Assembly (NCBI GenBank): GCA_951813545.1
Contig: OX638352.1
Span: forward strand, 2,294,001-2,358,000
DNA: 64,000 nucleotides
Direction: 5' to 3'
Source: an uncultured Poribacteria bacterium
Lineage (GTDB): Bacteria; Poribacteria; WGA-4E; WGA-3G
Shown here: piece by piece, positions 60,206 through 64,000 of the stretch
Layout of the letters: every line of letters begins with the position of its first letter
How positions within the stretch are numbered: position 1 is the stretch's first letter
Program-made: the position numbers and the translations under genes
The notes under the pieces: model-generated
Told to the model about the DNA's origin: nothing
What the model saw: the letters and a program-made list of their open reading frames with translations, nothing else
Databases searched by the model: none

Positions 60206-63200
60206 ATGCATGATCTTGTTGGAGCTTACGAGCGGATGCGTAAGGTTTACCAATGGTATATTGAAAGTACGTTTCCTTTGCGATACCCAGCACTGGGTGA
60301 AGAAAGAGAAAGACTATTGTCTGGTGAAGGGATTCTTTCTCAACCACCGCTTTTGGAAACTGTTCCTGTCTATCCTCCGACAGAATTAACCCTGCAAAAA
60401 GCAAGCCAGCGACTGCCGAATAGTTACCAAAACCTGTATCATCTTGCTCAAGCTCTGTTCCCCCAAAACCGAGTACTTTGGGAGCATCAATGGGAAAGCC
60501 TTCAAGCTGTGATTGACGGACGTGACATTGTCGTTACCACTGGAACGGGGTCTGGGAAAACGGAATGTTTTCTATTACCTCTTTTCGCAGAGCTGGCACG
60601 GGATTTGAATTCATGGCCTGACTGTCCAGAACCACCTCGTAATCGCAAGTGGTGGGAAGATAATAACGCAGAGCGGCAAAGTCAATGGCAGCATACAGGA
60701 AGAAAAAAAGAAGGATTACATGCCATTCGCGGGTTAATTCTCTATCCGCTGAATGCACTTGTTGAAGACCAATTGCGTCGTTTACGCAGTACGCTTGATT
60801 CCAAAGATGTCCATCATTGGTTGGATACCCAACATGGGGGCAACCGTATTCTATTTGGACGGTACACGGGTCAGACCCCGGTCTCTGGATACCAAACAAA
60901 TAAGAATGCCATGAATCGTCTGCGTGTCTGTTTACAGGAAATGGCGAATACAAATGCAAGTATCCATCAACAATTGGCAGAAGATGCGGGTTTAGATCAG
61001 GATATCCTCTACCATTTTCCAAATATTGATGGCGGTGAGATGTGGTCACGTTGGGATATGCAAGATACACCCCCTGATATCCTGATTACCAACTATAGTA
61101 TGCTCAATATTATGTTGATGCGTAGAATTGAATCGGATGTCTTTGAGATCACAAAGAGTTGGCTTGCTGGAGATTCAACACGTAAATTTTTCTTAATTGT
61201 TGATGAACTGCATACTTATCGTGGGACTCCGGGAACAGAGGTAGGTTACATTTTGCGCCTATTGCTAGACCGAATCGGTTTGAACCCGAATTCTGATCAA
61301 TTAGTTATTTTAGCAACCTCAGCAAGTGTAACAGGAGATGATAAATCCACAGCATTCCTGCAAGAATTCTTCGGACGGGATTCAGAACGTTTTGAAATCA
61401 TTTCAAAAAATCAAAACCCACCGGAGACTAATGCTTATCTTGGTGCGCGCGATTACCAACAAGCCTTTGAAAGTTTTGCCGAAAGAGTTCAACCCAAACT
61501 GCTTGATCCTATGGCCCCACCAGATTCTGAGTCACTGAATAATCAATCTGCAATGCAGACTTTAACAACGACGTTAGGGCATGTGCCTTCACCAAATGTT
61601 CCAATGGCAGTTGCTATGGCAGATGCTTTAAAATTGCGGAAGGTTCATCACGCGCTTCGGGACGCTTGCTGTGAGGCTTCACATGAAAGAATAGTTCGTC
61701 CGGCGAAAGTTCCTGCATTAGACGATGTCCTTTTCCCCGGTGCCCGACAAGAGGGGCAGATTGCTTCAAACGCAATGCGCGGGATGTTGCTTGCGCTTGG
61801 CATGAGCACGGACTCTACAACAGGGAATTCACTACAACCTGTGCGGGGACACGTCTTTTTTCATAACTTGCAAAACTTGTGGGTATGTTCTAATCCCAAT
61901 TGTGAGGTGGATCACGTTGATCGTGGACCCGAAGCAACACATAGCATGCCCGTTGGGGCATTGCATGCTACTCATCGCTTGGCGTGTACTTGTGGTGGCC
62001 GGGTGCTTGATCTCATCGTTTGCGAGGTTTGTGGTGATGTATTCTTAGGTGGTTTTCGAGGCGGGCAAACCGGAAAATTTGAAATTCTCACTACCGACCA
62101 ACCTGACCTTGAAAATATGCCTGACCGTGTGTCAATGATACAGAGATCTGGTCAATATGCGATCTTTTGGCCACTGAGCGAAATGTCGCCTTGGACAGTG
62201 AAACCGCAAGATATTGAGTACACCATTAAGAGTAAAATAAAAAGCAAAAGAGGTAAACGGATAACAAGGCGGTGGGCCAAAGCGAAACTCAACGTATTTT
62301 CTGGTCAGCTTCAACAGAACGCTACACCACCAAAGCCGGATGAGATTGCAGGTTGGGTTCATGTAGTCGCGGGGAAGAATCCAGACGAACCCGCCATGCC
62401 ACACAAATGTCCTAGATGTGATGCCGATTATACGCAACGTAAGCGTTTTCCAACGCCGCTGCGGAATCATCGAACCGGCTTCCAGAAGGCGTGTCAGGTT
62501 ATTGCAAGTGTGCTATCTCGAGAGATGCCAGAGTCACCGAACGATCACCTTGCTCGAAAACTGGTTATTTTCTCCGATAGTCGCCAAGATGCAGCAAAAC
62601 TAGCCTCCGGTATGGAACGCGATCATTTCCGAGATATGGTACGAGTTGCCCTGCTCAGTGCTCATAAAGCGTTTCGAGATGAATTTGTTGCATATTGGAG
62701 GACAACTGTTTCCAGGAAATCAGAGGTACCGGCGGGTCTAGAGAAAATTAGGGCAATGAATGAAAAACTTCACACAGATATCTTGAAACCCCAAGGTCCT
62801 GAAGATATCTCCTTGCGGAGTCGTTTTGCCCAATGGAATTTAGAACTTGCTTTAGAAATTCGGAACTTTCTTGATGGAGATCCGCCCGAAATTTCTAGAG
62901 CTCGCGATGAACTCGTCCAAATCATCAATAATTATCCAAACCGTATGTCTCTCCAAAAGGTCCGACAGGCAGTTTGGGAAAAACTGCTTTCGCTCGGTAT
63001 CTGTCCCGGTGGAACAAGCTACTGGGCACTTAATTATCGGGATAGCCAATCAAAAACAGTGCCGTGGTGGCGTTGTTTCGATTGGATTGCGGAAGGACCA
63101 CAACCTATACGAACAGATCATGCTATGGAAAATCACATTACTACAATGCAAGGCTATTTGATGTCAGAACTTGTCTACGCGCTCTTTCCACACGTGGCAC

Positions 63201-64000
63201 GCACGTTAGAAGGCCTTGGACAGGGATGGGTAACGTATCAACCATTTGGCAATCCACCTGCGTTGGTGATACAGGCAATCGATGCTGTGATTAGAGAATT
63301 AGGAAAGCGACGTAGACACTTGGGCGGGGAATATTTCTATGAAGGAATTTCAAAAGATTTCCCTAAGTATGTGACGAAATATCTTGAGAAAATTGGCGTG
63401 GATACAGTGGCAGTTGAACGGCAACTTAACGAGTCTGGTGTTGCTGTTGGTAGTAATTCTGGCATAGGGCTCGATCCGGAAAAGCTTTACCTAATGCCCC
63501 CACCCGATAACCCTGAAAATGAACAAGATAAACAAAAGGGTTGGCGTTGTCCGACTTGTAATGCTTTCTATCTCCATAAGGCTGGTGACCGATGTCCAAC
63601 GTGTGTGGAGGTATCGCTCAACCCGAGTAGCACATTGGAGGCTCCTTTTGATTACTATCGTTATCTCTCGGAGAAATCCGGGGGCCCCTTCCGTTTTCAT
63701 TGTGAGGAGTTAACAGGTCAAAGTGATGCTCCAGACCGTTCGTTGCGCCAACGACGGTTCCAAGAAATATTCGTTGGAGATGACATAAAAAAGATTCATG
63801 GCATTGACCTTCTCAGTGTCACTACGACGATGGAGGCAGGTGTTGATATTGGGTCACTTTTAGCAGTTATGATGGCGAATATGCCACCTCGACGCTTTAA
63901 TTATCAACAACGTGTTGGCCGCGCGGGACGGCGTGGGACTGGTGTTTCTTTCGCAGTAACCTTCTGTAGAGGACGGAGCCATGATGACTATTACTATCAA
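60206..64000 (+). CDS. DEAD/DEAH helicase with zinc fingers (partial, candidate DpdJ-type)
   Basis: An open frame of 1265 codons from ATG 60206 to the window edge without a stop, so the gene continues to the right. The Q-like motif is HQWESLQAV (94-102), Walker A is TGTGSGKT (112-119), motif II is DELH (333-336) and the SAT-like motif is ATSAS (about 370). Three cysteine clusters lie at about 561-610 (CSNPNCEVDH, CTCGGRV, CEVCGD), about 735 (CPRCDADY) and about 1115-1133 (CPTCNAFY, CPTCVEV). The C-terminal helicase half has FSDSRQDAAKLASGMERDHFRDMV, TTTMEAGVDIGSLLAVMMANMPPRRFNYQQRVGRAGRRG. This architecture matches zinc-finger helicases of DISARM (DrmA) and Dpd (DpdJ) systems. Its coupling to the TGT fusion makes DpdJ the better guess. 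Confidence 0.8.
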   Translation, partial: MHDLVGAYERMRKVYQWYIESTFPLRYPALGEERERLLSGEGILSQPPLLETVPVYPPTELTLQKASQRLPNSYQNLYHLAQALFPQNRVLWEHQWESLQAVIDGRDIVVTTGTGSGKTECFLLPLFAELARDLNSWPDCPEPPRNRKWWEDNNAERQSQWQHTGRKKEGLHAIRGLILYPLNALVEDQLRRLRSTLDSKDVHHWLDTQHGGNRILFGRYTGQTPVSGYQTNKNAMNRLRVCLQEMANTNASIHQQLAEDAGLDQDILYHFPNIDGGEMWSRWDMQDTPPDILITNYSMLNIMLMRRIESDVFEITKSWLAGDSTRKFFLIVDELHTYRGTPGTEVGYILRLLLDRIGLNPNSDQLVILATSASVTGDDKSTAFLQEFFGRDSERFEIISKNQNPPETNAYLGARDYQQAFESFAERVQPKLLDPMAPPDSESLNNQSAMQTLTTTLGHVPSPNVPMAVAMADALKLRKVHHALRDACCEASHERIVRPAKVPALDDVLFPGARQEGQIASNAMRGMLLALGMSTDSTTGNSLQPVRGHVFFHNLQNLWVCSNPNCEVDHVDRGPEATHSMPVGALHATHRLACTCGGRVLDLIVCEVCGDVFLGGFRGGQTGKFEILTTDQPDLENMPDRVSMIQRSGQYAIFWPLSEMSPWTVKPQDIEYTIKSKIKSKRGKRITRRWAKAKLNVFSGQLQQNATPPKPDEIAGWVHVVAGKNPDEPAMPHKCPRCDADYTQRKRFPTPLRNHRTGFQKACQVIASVLSREMPESPNDHLARKLVIFSDSRQDAAKLASGMERDHFRDMVRVALLSAHKAFRDEFVAYWRTTVSRKSEVPAGLEKIRAMNEKLHTDILKPQGPEDISLRSRFAQWNLELALEIRNFLDGDPPEISRARDELVQIINNYPNRMSLQKVRQAVWEKLLSLGICPGGTSYWALNYRDSQSKTVPWWRCFDWIAEGPQPIRTDHAMENHITTMQGYLMSELVYALFPHVARTLEGLGQGWVTYQPFGNPPALVIQAIDAVIRELGKRRRHLGGEYFYEGISKDFPKYVTKYLEKIGVDTVAVERQLNESGVAVGSNSGIGLDPEKLYLMPPPDNPENEQDKQKGWRCPTCNAFYLHKAGDRCPTCVEVSLNPSSTLEAPFDYYRYLSEKSGGPFRFHCEELTGQSDAPDRSLRQRRFQEIFVGDDIKKIHGIDLLSVTTTMEAGVDIGSLLAVMMANMPPRRFNYQQRVGRAGRRGTGVSFAVTFCRGRSHDDYYYQ

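Noticed and set aside
1..64000. tRNA, rRNA and CRISPR genes
   Set aside because: I looked for T-loop GGTTCGAATCC-type motifs, rRNA-like stretches and short regularly spaced direct repeats and saw none I could support; a covariance-model scan would be decisive.
60206..64000. DISARM system (DrmA-like helicase)
   Set aside because: The helicase resembles DrmA, but no DrmB, DrmC (PLD) or methyltransferase gene is present, and the neighbouring TGT fusion points to Dpd instead; not fully excluded because the gene runs off the edge.

Overview
The window looks like a chromosomal piece of an uncultured Gram-negative bacterium. Several traits point to Candidatus Poribacteria or a close relative: secreted LamG proteins, a one-Cys-type sulfatase beside an Ldh-type and a Gfo/Idh/MocA oxidoreductase, many short dispersed repeats, and loosely packed gene groups on both strands. 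This placement is inferred from gene style, because no rRNA or marker gene is present. I found no tRNA, rRNA or CRISPR array.

Layout. 1-1.9 kb: start of an exported protein running off the left edge, then an IsrB-type RuvC nickase with its probable omega-RNA. 2-9.5 kb (minus strand): ABC-2 permease, exported redoxin-like protein with a damaged active site, SDR with altered catalytic residues, NAD(P)HX repair enzyme and small unknown genes. 9.8-13.3 kb (plus): sulfatase, Ldh-type dehydrogenase and Gfo/Idh/MocA oxidoreductase, a likely catabolic group. 13.7-25.5 kb (plus): a 3550-residue secreted repeat protein ending in a FlgD-like domain, followed by a PorV/PorQ-like outer-membrane protein. 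25.6-38.6 kb: NadA and a run of exported proteins, five of which share a C-terminal tail; also an SUMF1-domain lipoprotein, a type III glutamine synthetase, a polytopic membrane protein and a predicted beta-barrel protein.

39-45.4 kb (minus) is a thiamine operon: TPP riboswitch, pyrimidine-precursor permease and binding protein, thiO, thiS, thiG. A TnpB element and a palindromic repeat now lie between the riboswitch and the first structural gene. A PIN-domain gene and a gene with a duplicated domain follow thiG. 45.5-50.7 kb holds orphan transport components (TAXI receptor, XylF-like receptor, DppC-like permease) and a CsgG-like protein.

50.9-64 kb (plus) is the most striking part, a six-gene operon that looks like genome defence. 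A textbook sigma70 promoter sits a few bases before a GNAT domain fused to a DNA-type tRNA-guanine-transglycosylase (DpdA-like). It is followed by a winged-helix protein, a 1227-residue P-loop ATPase, two unknown proteins and a large zinc-finger DEAD/DEAH helicase that runs off the right edge. The set resembles the restriction half of the Dpd 7-deazaguanine DNA-modification system, but with an unusual fused first gene and no preQ0-synthesis or dpdB/dpdC genes in view.

At least five families of short dispersed repeats (hairpins, inverted-repeat elements, heptamer-bounded palindromes) fill most intergenic gaps. In several places they create false N-terminal extensions of reading frames, so many starts here were moved to internal codons with good ribosome binding sites.
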